Source of the DNA: Laguncularia racemosa
Taxonomy: Eukaryota > Streptophyta > Magnoliopsida > Myrtales > Combretaceae
Assembly (NCBI GenBank): GCA_037954665.1
Contig: JBBMOL010000046.1
Coordinates: 5,254,501 to 5,318,500, forward strand
Direction: 5' to 3'
DNA: 64,000 nt
Part shown: one piece after another, positions 24,600 to 35,430 of the stretch
Layout: every line of letters begins with the position of its first letter
How positions within the stretch are numbered: the stretch's first letter is position 1
Translations under genes and position numbers: made by a program
The notes under the pieces: generated by a model
Databases searched by the model: none
What the model was told of the DNA's origin: nothing
What the model saw: only the letters and a program-made list of their open reading frames with translations

Positions 24600-25584
24600 T
24601 TGCACAATATCTTGCTCTACAGCTAAGAAAAATGAAATGTGTAAACCTTAAAAGCTTTCATTGATTATTAAATTATATGGAGGATCCTTGGGCTATGAAT
24701 TACTCTTTCAAAATTTAAATTCCATATAGCATTTTACTCAAGACTAAAATGGTCATGCTTACTACATTGTTAATTTCCAAATTGAAGATGACCTAAAGAG
24801 GATGATAAATTAAAGACCTTGGTTCGTGAATGAGTATATCCTCTTAATAAGGAAATGGGAACCTAATTTTAAGGCTTCTTCAAATTTGACTTAGTAGTTA
24901 TCTAATTGTGCATTTATCAGTTATCACTTGAAAACTATGCACTAAATGTGTTGGTCAAAATTGAGAACTCTATAGGACCTACATTGTGATTTCACACCTA
25001 CACCCTAAATATGGAAAGAGAAAGATTTACAAGACTATACATTCAAGTTAAGTTCAACAGCCCTTTATCACTCATAATTAAAATTGAGGATGTAAAATAT
25101 ATACTCTAGTTTGAGGGCCTTAAATTTATGTTTCAATTGTAGATGTCTACAATAAGTTATAACCAAGTGTTTTCTAAATGGAACATGCCAAAATGAAATT
25201 ATACAACGGCAAGGGCCTAAAGAAAGGCAAAATTGAAGATAATAGTTAGCACCAAACATTTAATAAGGATATGGAGAGAGGTTGAGATAGAAAACGGCAA
25301 GTACTTCTAATGAGTATAAATAGCACAACATTAATGCTCAAAACAAGAGAAAGAAGGACCTAAGCAAACCCACCAAATTAACTGTTGAGGTAGATTATAA
25401 GTAATGAAAGGATACTCATGATGAGTCCAAATAGTCATTAAAGAAGAATGCAACTACTAATAGAGCCTAATTTATACTAAAGAGGCAATTTGTTTCAAAG
25501 CTAATTAACAAAAGCACGAGTGAAGAATTGAATGTTGCATGTGAGCCTCTAGCTTTGGATCATGTTCAATCATCTTATAATGTC
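24600..25584 (+). pseudogene. LINE ORF1 remnant (DUF4283-like)
   Basis: Frames in the + direction read LGYELLFQNLN, then RPWFVNEYILLIRKWEPNFK (about 24815-24875), then YIQVKFNSPLSLIIKIEDVK (about 25040-25100) and FEGLKFMFQL. This is the order of the DUF4283 RNA-binding-type domain found in plant LINE ORF1 and in related zinc-knuckle proteins. Stops and frameshifts are frequent. The segment ends abruptly where the chromovirus-like element begins. LINE ORF2 in the same orientation resumes beyond that element, so I read the two as one split LINE. Confidence 0.65.
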
Positions 25585-26497
25585 CTAGAAGCTATACTGA
25601 TTTTTATTGGAATGAGAAAATCTAAGAAAAGTAGGAAAAAGACCTGTCCTAGGGCACACGGTCAAGAATATGACCATTTTCTTTAACCATGTATAACACA
25701 ACCATACTTAGGGGCATGTATAAGTACATGGTTAAGTACACGATCATGTAGTTTGGCCATGTACCTTATTATATGAACCTTTGCATGAGCATGGTTAGAT
25801 GCAAAGGTATGTACTCGAGTGTGTTCCCCCCATGTGATCATTCATCTTATCCTACTCCCAAAATCCGTTCTTAATCCATCCTTTCTTCTTCCTATGGCTC
25901 CTATCGATCACAAATTCATGCCTACATCCCTTCTAATTCATCTTTTATACCATACAACAACAATTATACTCAATTCCAACTACAATTTAACTATACATTT
26001 ATAGAAACTTCAAGGAAACCACTTTAGAGTTTATAAGACTTCCTAGAACTTGCAAAATCACAATGTATATGCACAATTTCCAAGATTTTTTTACAGTAAA
26101 TCATGACCTATAGGAATTCTAACATATTAATTCTCATACCACTAGAATACTTTTACCCTATTTGCAATTTAAGACTTACTAACCTTGGTTTACAACGATC
26201 TTCTTCCTTGAGTTAGAATCTCACTTCCTTTGTTACTTTCCTCGATCTTAGTAGTTAAGTTGAATAGAAGTGCCAAAGCCTTAATGTGAACCAACAACAG
26301 GGGAAAGCGAAGAAAAGAGAGAGAAAAGGAAGAGGGAAGAGGGATATAAGCATAAGTTTTGTAAGGAGGTAGTGGAGATTTAAAACTCCTATAAAGACTA
26401 ATTTGCCCTTCCTTATTTAGAAAGAATTACAAGTTTGCCATTATTACTTAATTATTATTATTCCTAATATTATTGTTATTTCTATTTTTCACACACG

Positions 26498-26530
<33 letters not shown>

Positions 26531-26548
26531 TATTAGGTTATTTCATCA
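25585..26548 (-). repeat. 3' LTR of the chromovirus-like element
   Basis: It aligns with 32164-33110 over about 950 bp. Shared tracts include TAGAATACTT near 26150, CAAGGAAACCACTTTAGAGT, TTTAAAACTCCTATAAAGA and GAATTACAAGTT. A CA-dinucleotide run at 26493-26518 is specific to this copy; the other copy has a short GT-rich stretch instead. Confidence 0.78.
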
Positions 26549-26707
26549 TCTCCCTTATAAAAACTTTCATTCTCAAAGGTTACCTATTTCCTAAAACAAT
26601 TATTGATACTTTTTCTTTATTTTCTCTTTTAACTCCCAACTTGCTTCACACTCTGTTTGATTGCTCCACTGTACCTTGACATAGGGAATTACTCGCCTCT
26701 TCAATAC

Positions 26708-27700
26708 TTACTCCTTTATATCAACAACTTTGATAAGTTGTTCCACTATAGTGAGATTTGGCTGCTCATCTAAAGGTTGAAGTGTAGCTTCTTGATTTGA
26801 ATTTGATATAAACCTTCTCAGCATTGACACATGAAACACATCATGCACCTCTTCTAAACTAGGTGGCAATGCCAATCTATATGCCACACTTCCAATTCTT
26901 TCCAATATCTCGAACGAGCTCATGTATCTCGAGTTTAGCTTTTTTCTTAACCTAAACCTAGTCAATCCTTTAGTTAGAGAGATTTTCAGGAGGACTTTGT
27001 TTCCTAACTCAAACTCCAATAGGCATCATCTTTATCTGCATAGCTCTTTTGGTGACTTTGAGCCACCTACATTTGTTATTGTATGATTCTTACTTTTCAA
27101 TAGCCTCTTGTATTAGCTTTAACCTTAAAAGTCATCTTTCTCCTTCTTCATCCCAATAAATGGTTGGCCTACACTTCCTTTCATACGAAGCCATTTATAT
27201 TGTTGCTAGATAGTTGTTTCTATAAACAAATTCAACTAATGGAAAATGCTCATTCCAATGGCCTCCAAATTCTAGGACACATGCTCATAGCTTATCTTTT
27301 AAGATTTGTATGGTTCTTTTCGACTGCCCATCAGTTTGATGGTAAAATGTAGTACTAAACTGCATTTTAATACCTAAGGCCTTATGTAAGTTTTTCCAAA
27401 ATCTACTCACAAACTGAGTATCCTTGTTGAAAATTATAGTTACCAGTACCCTATGTAACCTTATTACTTCTTAAATATACAATTTAGCTAACCATTCCAA
27501 CTTGCATCCTAAGTTGATCGATATGAAATGGGTTGACTTCATCGACCTATACACTATCACCCATACTACATCATGCTTCTTCTTGGTCCTAAGAGGAGCT
27601 ATGACAAAATCCATGGTTATATGCTCCCATTTCCATTAAGGTATTGGAAGTGAATGCATCTTTCCCATCGGCCTCTAATGTTCTATTTTGATTTATTGAC
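26708..27700 (-). pseudogene. Gypsy integrase remnant with C-terminal module
   Basis: The clean frame 27019-26708 reads FELGNKVLLKISLTKGLTRF, then YMSSFEILERIGSVAYRLAL and HDVFHVSMLRRF. This is the SH3-like C-terminal module of chromovirus integrase leading to the chromodomain region. Upstream, broken frames give FHQTDGQSKRTIQILKD, which contains the conserved region before the catalytic glutamate, and PFHIDQL-like text. Integrase joins element cDNA to the host chromosome. Confidence 0.85.
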
Positions 27701-28309
27701 AAGTTATACATTTAGCAACATACTTTGCTATTTCCCGCTTCATATTATTCCGCCAATAATGAGCCTTTAAATCCTGATATATCTTGGTACTTCTTAGATG
27801 TATGGCATACCTTGAGTAATGAACTCCCTTCAATAATTCCTTCTTCAGCTCCTATCTTGCCGGTATACAGTCTTGTTCCATATCTCAAAACTCCCTCTAC
27901 ATCCATCTTAAACTCTGTAACTTTACCTTAATCTATTCGATTCTTTATTTCTTATATACTATCATCTTCCCTTTAAGTTGTCTTGATTTTATCAATCAAG
28001 GTAGGCTGAATGCGTAAACTGGCTAAACGCACTCTTACCTCTTGAGTAAAAATTTGCAACTCTATCCTTCTCATGTTCTCTAGCAATTGACTCTAACTAG
28101 TAAGCAATGTCGCTATATTACCTTTTTTTTTCTGCTAAAGGTATTTGCTATTACGTTTGCCTTTCTAAGGTGGTATTAGACTTCCACATCATAATCCTTT
28201 ATTAGTTCCAACCATTGCCTCCACCTCATATTCAGCTCCTTTTTAGTGAAGATGTATTTCAAGCTCTTATGATAAGTGAAAATCTTACATTTCTCACCAT
28301 ATAAGTAGT

Positions 28310-29260
28310 GTTTCTATAACTTGTGTGCTAACACCACCGCTACCAATTCTAAGTCATGAGTGGGGTAATTCCTTTCATACGGTTTTAATTGACATGGTGC
28401 ATAAGCTATAACTCTTTCGTCTTGCATTAAGATACACTCCAACCTTTGGTTTGATGCATCATTGAAAATGATAAATTTCTTCCCACTCTGAGGTAAAGTT
28501 AAAACTGGGCTAGAAATGAGTTGCTCCTTTAGCTTTTGGAAACTAGCTTCACACACTTCACCCCATTCAAATTTTACTCCTTTATGAGTTAGTCTAGTAA
28601 GAAGAGTTGCTATTTTGGAGAATCCATCTATAAATCATCTATAGCACCTTACTAGTCTTAGGAAGCTTATAATTTCAGTCACCATCTTCGGTTGGGGCCA
28701 CTCTATTATAGCCTTTACTTTTTTGGGGTTGACTAAAACTCTATTCCTATTTGCATCATGTCCTAAAAAAGACACTTTTTCTAGCTAGAACTTACACTTC
28801 TTGAATTTTGCATACAACTTCTTAGCTCACAATCTACTCAATACCTATGTTACTCATGCTCTTCCTCACTTTTGGAGTACATTAGAATGACGTTAATGAA
28901 AACGACTACAAACTCATTTAAGAAGTCTCGAAACACCCTATTCATTAACTCTATGAAAACAGTCGGTGCATTTGTCAACCTAAAGGGCATTACTAAGAAT
29001 TTGAAATACCCATACCGAATTTTGAAAGTAGTTTTTTGAATATCTTCTTCCTTAATCCTCAACTGATGATATTTCAATCTCAAATCAGTTTTTGAGAATA
29101 CTTGAGCTTCCTATAATTGGTCAAATAGATCATCGATTTTAGGAAGGGGATATTTATTCTTGATTATAACTCGGTTTAAGTCCCTATAGTCTATATAAAG
29201 CCTCATATTTCTATTCTTTTTCTTCACGAAGAGAACAAGCACACCCTCTAGTGACACATT
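28310..29260 (-). pseudogene. Gypsy reverse transcriptase and RNase H remnant
   Basis: RT frame 29083-28850 reads RLKYHQLRIKEEDIQKTTFK, YFKFLVMPFRLTNAPTVFIE and LMNRVFRDFLNEFVVVFINV. The catalytic Y-x-D-D is replaced by FINV, so the active site is lost. RNase H frame 28556-28314 reads FQKLKEQLISSPVLTLPQSG, then a FNDAS site where D-A-S is normal, and YPTHDLELVAVVLAHKL. Stops separate the pieces. Confidence 0.88.
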
Positions 29261-29413
29261 TGACCTAATAAAACACTTATCCTGTAACTCATCTAACTAG
29301 GACTTCCATTCCACCAACTCTGCTAATGCCATTCTATAAGTCGATTTACAAATTGGGGTGCTATGCTTAGTATTATATTAGTGTTGAATTCTATTTCTCT
29401 AATTAGGGATAAA

Positions 29414-29900
29414 CTAGGTAAGTCTTTTAGGAAAACCTCCATGAATTCCTTCACCACGGGGTACTTCCTCCAACTTCATGGTTTGGCTCGATTCCACTAA
29501 CAATACTGCTAATCTACCTTTACCCCACCAATTATATATGGGTAATCGCATTAGTCTATGAGCATCTATATTCAATCTTATCGAATCTTCATCTAAGGGA
29601 TTGAAATATACCACTAGGTTGTGGCAATTGATAGTGGCATAATGCTTGGACAACTAATTTGTTCCTAAGATGATGTCAAAATTAGTCATCTCTAAGACCT
29701 AAGGATCAACTAGCATCACTCGCTCATGTATCACTATCTACACATCTCTACAAATCTAGTATAATGTCTTTCTAACTCCCAAAGGTGTGCTTACATTCAA
29801 GGGATCACTTACCATTTCAAGTTTCAAACCACACACACACATAAAAGCTTCAGAAATGCGTGAGTATGTTGCACTAGTATCAAAAAGTATAAAGGCATTA
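29414..29900 (-). pseudogene. Gypsy protease and protease-RT linker remnant
   Basis: The minus frame 29653-29414 reads CHNLVVYFNPLDEDSIRLNI and similar linker text. Upstream near 29880 a frame with D-T-S-A-T-Y-S-like text occupies the position of the protease active site. The call is mainly positional. Confidence 0.5.
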
Positions 29901-30232
29901 GAAGAGTATAAAAAAAGTGTACTTGCAATAGTGTCTTGATTGAATATGTCTTAGTGCTATTACTACTAGAGGTGGAGCAAAAGCCACAACAAGTTTAGCC
30001 TAAACCATCTAAGGTCTCTTGCCCCTCTCCTAAAATACAACCCCCTATGCCAACCTGTTTCCTAACATCACTCCTAGTCTACGAGCTAGTTGTTCTTCAA
30101 GCCTCTTCCTACTTTGCTCTATATACTTAGCTTTATCCATGACCTTAGCATAAGTAGGTAGTTGGAAGGACCCTACCTCAGCAAAAGTATCAATTTGATG
30201 AATAGGTCTTGAATGTTGCTTGGGAAATACTT

Positions 30233-30700
30233 TTAGTAGAAAAGCTCCTTAAACCTCTTCCAATCCACTGGTCTCCTTGCTAGCTTAGGAAATATAGCCC
30301 AACAATTTGTTGTAAACCCTTTTAGCATGTAAGAAGCATAGCTTACCTTCCTCTCCTCAAGCACCCCAAAAGCTACAAAGGTCTTCTCAATTTCTTCCAT
30401 CCAATGCTTGGCCTCAATTAGATCATCCACTCTAGGATTAAACTCCTTCGCTAACCTCATAAACTTGTCTAAGCCAATTTGCTCTTCATTTTCGACATAT
30501 CCTTGCCTAATACCTTGTTGTTGCTACTTAACAAGCATCCCAATCAAAGTGTAGATCATCTCCATTATGTGGACATTCTAACCAACTATCTACCCCCGAT
30601 CATCTTATGGTGGCTACTATCGAAGGTTAGTTCATCTAGGGCATATTGCCCATTGTTTAACCATGAACCTAGTCTTGAAATCATTCTAGGCATTCTATAA
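30233..30700 (-). pseudogene. Gypsy gag remnant
   Basis: Frame 30460-30233 reads KEFNPRVDDLIEAKHWMEEI, then KTFVAFGVLEERKVSYASYM and a W-R-F-K-E-L-F end. This is the retrotransposon gag domain (PF03732-like pattern P..F.G..D...A..W). A possible start codon lies near 30699. Stops interrupt the N-terminal part. Confidence 0.8.
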
Positions 30701-31450
30701 AGAGACAAAGAATATATAGAATGATTAAGCAACTAGTAAATAGATGTATGTAAAATATAAAGTAAGTATTTATCCTATTAACTAATGGACTCGAAATCTA
30801 CCCACACTCTTCATACCTCACCATTATACTAATCTAGTACTTAAGTTTCTTAAAGATTCAAACTCACAGCGCAATAACTCATCACATGTCCTTACTAATT
30901 AATGATACATTAAGGCTTTAATAATCAAGGCTACTAATTCCACTACTACCAGAATTTATCTCCAATGAAAACCAAATAACATTGAACATACTCCATATAT
31001 AGTCTTAAATGACTCACAGACGAGTCATTCTAACCACAAGTATAGTAAAGAAAAACTGCAGAGTAAGTCCTACAATAGAAGAACATTGAAACCCTAACAT
31101 AAAATACCTAAAGTCTCATCTCCACATAAATAAAATCAACTATAACTAACATGATTTCCTACTGATGACATCATAGTGATCATCTTCATAATAATAATAC
31201 CCATTGCTCTCCCCATCCTGATGGTAGTAATACGCATTCCCATAATCATCGTAAGTAACAAATTCATTATAATCACCTGCAATTGAAAAGGAGTAAAAGA
31301 GTAAGCCTAAGCCTAATATGTAATACCACACACACAACCGCATAACCACATAGGAAAGTTTACATGCAAGTATGCAAACAAGCAAATCAATCAATCAATC
31401 ACTTTATTAATGCTAGCACAATTATCAATGGAGTACTCAAGACCCTGCTC

Positions 31451-31463
31451 ATACATACATACA

Positions 31464-31494
<31 letters not shown>
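31451..31494. repeat. (CATA)n microsatellite
   Basis: About ten uninterrupted 4-base units sit immediately beside the 31496-31740 insertion. Confidence 0.95.
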
Positions 31495-31495
<1 letters not shown>

Positions 31496-31496
<1 letters not shown>

Positions 31497-31740
31497 GTAG
31501 AAATCAGAGATTTTAAGGAAGAGAATAACAATTTTCCACTAATTGTAATGTTACATTGTACATCTTTTTAAAGAGAAAAATTTCCTCGTAAATAAGGAAT
31601 GTATAGATACATAAAAATATGCCAAATATAAAATATTCTAGGAAGATATTATAATACTAGACTTTCCTAAAATATCTACACTAAATATAGACTCTATCTT
31701 GTATATTTACTCATGAGATACATGGCTTAGATTTACAACA
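31496..31740. mobile_element. Probable solo LTR (copia-like) nested in the chromovirus-like element
   Basis: The 245-bp segment begins TGTAGAAATC and ends ATTTACAACA, flanked on both sides by ATATA (31491-31495 and 31741-31745). The TG...CA ends, 5-bp duplication and promoter-like body fit a solo LTR left by recombination. The flank is low-complexity AT, which weakens the duplication as proof. A MITE is the alternative. Confidence 0.55.
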
Positions 31741-32163
31741 ATATATATATAATATACACACATCCTAAATTGGGAATTGCCTCCATCGACCCCTCTAAAT
31801 GGTGTTAGGAACTGCCACCACCACCTCCTTTAAATGGTGTAGGGAATTGCTATCACCTACCCCAACACCCCTAGAGCTACCTCAAATCATCTAAGTATAT
31901 GAGTACACTAGGGACAACATTACATATCGATTATTAAGGTACTTCCTAGGGAACTACCACTTCCCACCCTTAGGCCAAACCACACACAAACATGACATCA
32001 TTTATTATTAGTCAAATAAATATTATATTTATTCATATCACTAGCTTATCATACACATACAACAACTAAGGTATCATGTACCTAAATAAGCAAACTGTAG
32101 CAATTTTTGTTTTGAATCACAACTAATAACCGAATAAAGATGTAAATACATTCACATTAGGTT

Positions 32164-33110
32164 CTAAAAGCTATATTAATCTTTATTGTCATGAGAAAAA
32201 TCTAAAAAAACTAGAAAAAGACCCATCTTAAGGTATACAGTAAAAAACACAACCATGTTCTTTGGCTATGTGTCCCCTTATACTTAAACACCAACCAACA
32301 CAGTTATATTTAGGGGTGTGTACAAGTACACAATCAAGTACATGGCCATGTATCTTACTATACGACCCTTTGCATGAGCACGGTCAAGTACATGAGCATG
32401 TACCTAGGTGTGTTCTCCCCTATTTGATCTTTCATCCTCTCTTACTCCCAAAATCCATTCTTGATGCATCCCTACTTCTTCTTATGCCCCTTATCAATCA
32501 CAAATCCATGCCTAAGTCCCTTCTAATTCATTGTTTATACCCACACAACAACAATCACACCCAATTCCAACTATAATTTAACAATACATTTACAAGAATT
32601 TCAAGGAAACCACTTTAGAGTCTATAAGACTTACCAAAACTTCCGAAATCACAAAGTATTTGCACAATTTTCAAGATTTTCCATAGTAAACCATGACTTA
32701 GAGGAATTCTAACATATTAATTCTTATACCACTAGAATACTTCTACTCTATTTGCAATTTAGGACTTACCGACCTTGGTCTACACCAATCTTTCTTGAGT
32801 TAGAATCTCACTTCCTTAGTTATTTTTCTTGATTTCAATAGTTGGGTTAGATGAAACTACTAAAGGCTTAATATGAACTAATAGTAAGGGAAAAGAAAGA
32901 AAAGAGAGAAAAAAGGAAGAGGGAAGAGGGATCTAAGTGCAATTTTTGTAAGGGGGTAGTGAAGGTTTAAAACTCCTATAAAGATCGATTTTCCCTTTAG
33001 AAGGAATTACAAGTTCACCATTATTACTTTATTATTATTATTATTCCTGATATTATTATTATTTCTATTTTCGATGTGTGTGTTTGTTATTGGGTTATTC
33101 CACATCCACA
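32164..33110 (-). repeat. 5' LTR of the chromovirus-like element (homologous part)
   Basis: Direct-repeat partner of 25585-26548. On the minus strand it starts TGTGGATGTGGAATAACCC. Similarity to the other copy stops at 32164, while the sequence from 31741 to 32163 also looks LTR-like, with a repeated motif TAAATGGTGTWRGGAAYTGC near 31798 and 31833. Confidence 0.7.
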
Positions 33111-35399
33111 GTGTCTATGCTACCTTCAAAAACTAAGAATTAATACTTCTCCAGTAACTAATGCATCATCTCTTCCTCCCCAACTCACCTTTATAACCTT
33201 ACAGAATATAGTCAAAGAAGACACAAGGTTTTTGCAATTCAATAGAGCTGCTAGAAATGTTGAGCATGGACTAGAAAATCCTACTCCTATTTAATGTGAA
33301 AATTATCCACCCTAACTTAGACATCCCATCACTAAACCCTCAGTTTTATTTATATTACATTCCTTTAGAAAACATCTAAGTGAGAGCAATAGTGAACTTA
33401 TGCAAGAAATCGATGATGGATAATGCCTTATTACCAATAGATCAAGTCCTAACCATAAGAATGGAAGTCATAATGGATAATGGAGCACTTCACCTCACTA
33501 GAAATAGAATAAGATTGGAAACTTTAAAGGAATATAGCATTGTAATTTCAATAACCTCTCACAAACCTATTAAGCAATGGGAATCAACCTACATGTCCAT
33601 CATAGAGACTATTGTCAAGTAACCACGAATGGCAATACAACTCATTCAACTGTCAACAAACTACTGCTTAAAGAGGAACAAAATTTTGCCCTTACTTTTT
33701 CTTAAAAAAAAAAAATGACAAAACAATGGAGGCCATATTGACCCAATATTCACATTACCAAATCACCATCGAGGCCAAAAGACCAATAACTAATGGCTCT
33801 AGCATCTTACGACTCAAAGTTGCCACCATCCTACTCAATCCTAATATGGCCTAGTTTTAGACAACTAAACCTACAAAATTCTTATCTTAGAATGTTTAGG
33901 GTGCTAACTCCACTAATTGTATCAATGCCATCAAGGATTTAGTGAATGAACAATAATTGAATATGTTGTTGCTTGTTAAAACTAAGATGGATTCACTCCC
34001 AACCTATACATTGTATTATTAGTTGCCTTATGAAGGCTTTATTCACTCAAAAGCAAAGGACTAGAGTGAGGGCATCATATTGATGTAAAATGTTAACTTC
34101 TAGATGTTACATTAGTTAATCAATCTTAACAAGAGATCTATGTTATGATTTAGGTTAGTAGCCATAATTAGTCATAGTAATTAATTGTGCATGCTATAAC
34201 TTAAGACTTAGGTTACAACTAAGGGATTAACTAAGGTTGCATGCTAAAGATGATAATGATAATATATAAAACGTCAAAGATTTCAATAAAGTAATTAATA
34301 ATTCTAAGAAATGTTGTGGTAGATAGATTAGTCTCGTTTGAACCACAACTTAAACACATGGTTAAATCAAAGAGGAATAACCCAAAAGATTCAAATGAGA
34401 ATCAATCAAGCACAAGGTTCTTTTGTATGGAAAAGCTTCCATCTACAAGCTTCTTTCTTCCGTATTTAAAAAAACACATTTAAAACCACCAATATTTTCT
34501 ATAGAGAGACCATTTTACTTTCAACAAATATGGTTAACCCTCTTCACTTTTAACAAATAAGGATAGCAGCTATACCTTAGTAGCACAAGATTTTGCTCAA
34601 AAAGCACAAACATGGAGTAAAGAGGTCTTTGGGGTTGGGAAAAGCAAAGACTTTTAGCTAGGCTAGGTGTAATAAAGAGATCTAAATTCCTTTTTTTATC
34701 AACTTAGAAAAGTGGCTAAAATAAAAACTAGCCTTGACCTTAGAAAGAGAAGAAATGATGATATGGATCAAAATTCCCTATTCGAGTAATTCGCAATAGA
34801 GTCTTTAAGAAATTAACAAAATTGATTTTTTTTTATTTTTTGTTTTGTAATTTTTATGGTTTTTAGGATTATCAAATAGAAAGAGAAAAAAAAAAAAGGA
34901 TACGAACAATTTAATTAAGCATATGACACACTAAAATTAAATTGAGTTAAGATTTGTTAATTCTTAATTGATATGATGCAAAGCTAAGAACTAAACAAGT
35001 TTGCAAATTGTTTAATTGATGTGAAGCACAATCGAATAAAATGAAGGGTTTTAATTCAATTGATTGATATTACACACAATCAATCGAATTAAAGGGTTGT
35101 CAACACAATTATAAGAGAATTAATAAGATAAAGGAAATATAAAGAAGCTTTCATAGGGTTTCATTCATGAACTATCATATTAATATAAAAATAATGTCCT
35201 ATAAAGTATTTATATTGAAACCATGGCAATCCTAGGGGTATAAACATAATAAAATAAAAATAATACCCTATTAATACTAACTAATATTACTAAGTTAATA
35301 CTACCTAGCTACTTATAACTGCTAATAAAATATCACTAAATAATAAAAAGTCTTGAATAATTATAAACCTTAAGCAATTAAAATATAAAAAAAATAACA

Positions 35400-35430
<31 letters not shown>

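Larger units (their letters stand above)
25585..33110 (-). mobile_element. Ty3/gypsy chromovirus-like (Tekay/Del-type) element, defective
   Basis: Direct repeats (25585-26548 and 32164-33110) flank gag, protease, RT, RNase H and integrase remnants in gypsy order on the minus strand. The integrase C-terminus reads into a chromodomain-like linker. A purine tract (AAGGGAGA) directly precedes the 3' LTR start TGATGAAATAACC. Pentamers ATGTC (25580-25584) and GTGTC (33111-33115) match at four of five positions and may be the target duplication. No PBS is readable at the inner edge of the 5' LTR copy near 32163, so either it has decayed or the real LTR extends further left. Stops in all domains make the copy inactive. 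Confidence 0.8.

Noticed and set aside
31146..31394. Tyr-rich minus-strand frame with a hydrophobic N-terminus
   Set aside because: It looks like a leader peptide plus acidic tail, but lies in the 5' region of the gypsy element and comes from repeated ATAAT text.
31451..31494. CATA repeat considered as part of a CRISPR-like array
   Set aside because: It is a plain microsatellite in a plant genome, with no spacers.
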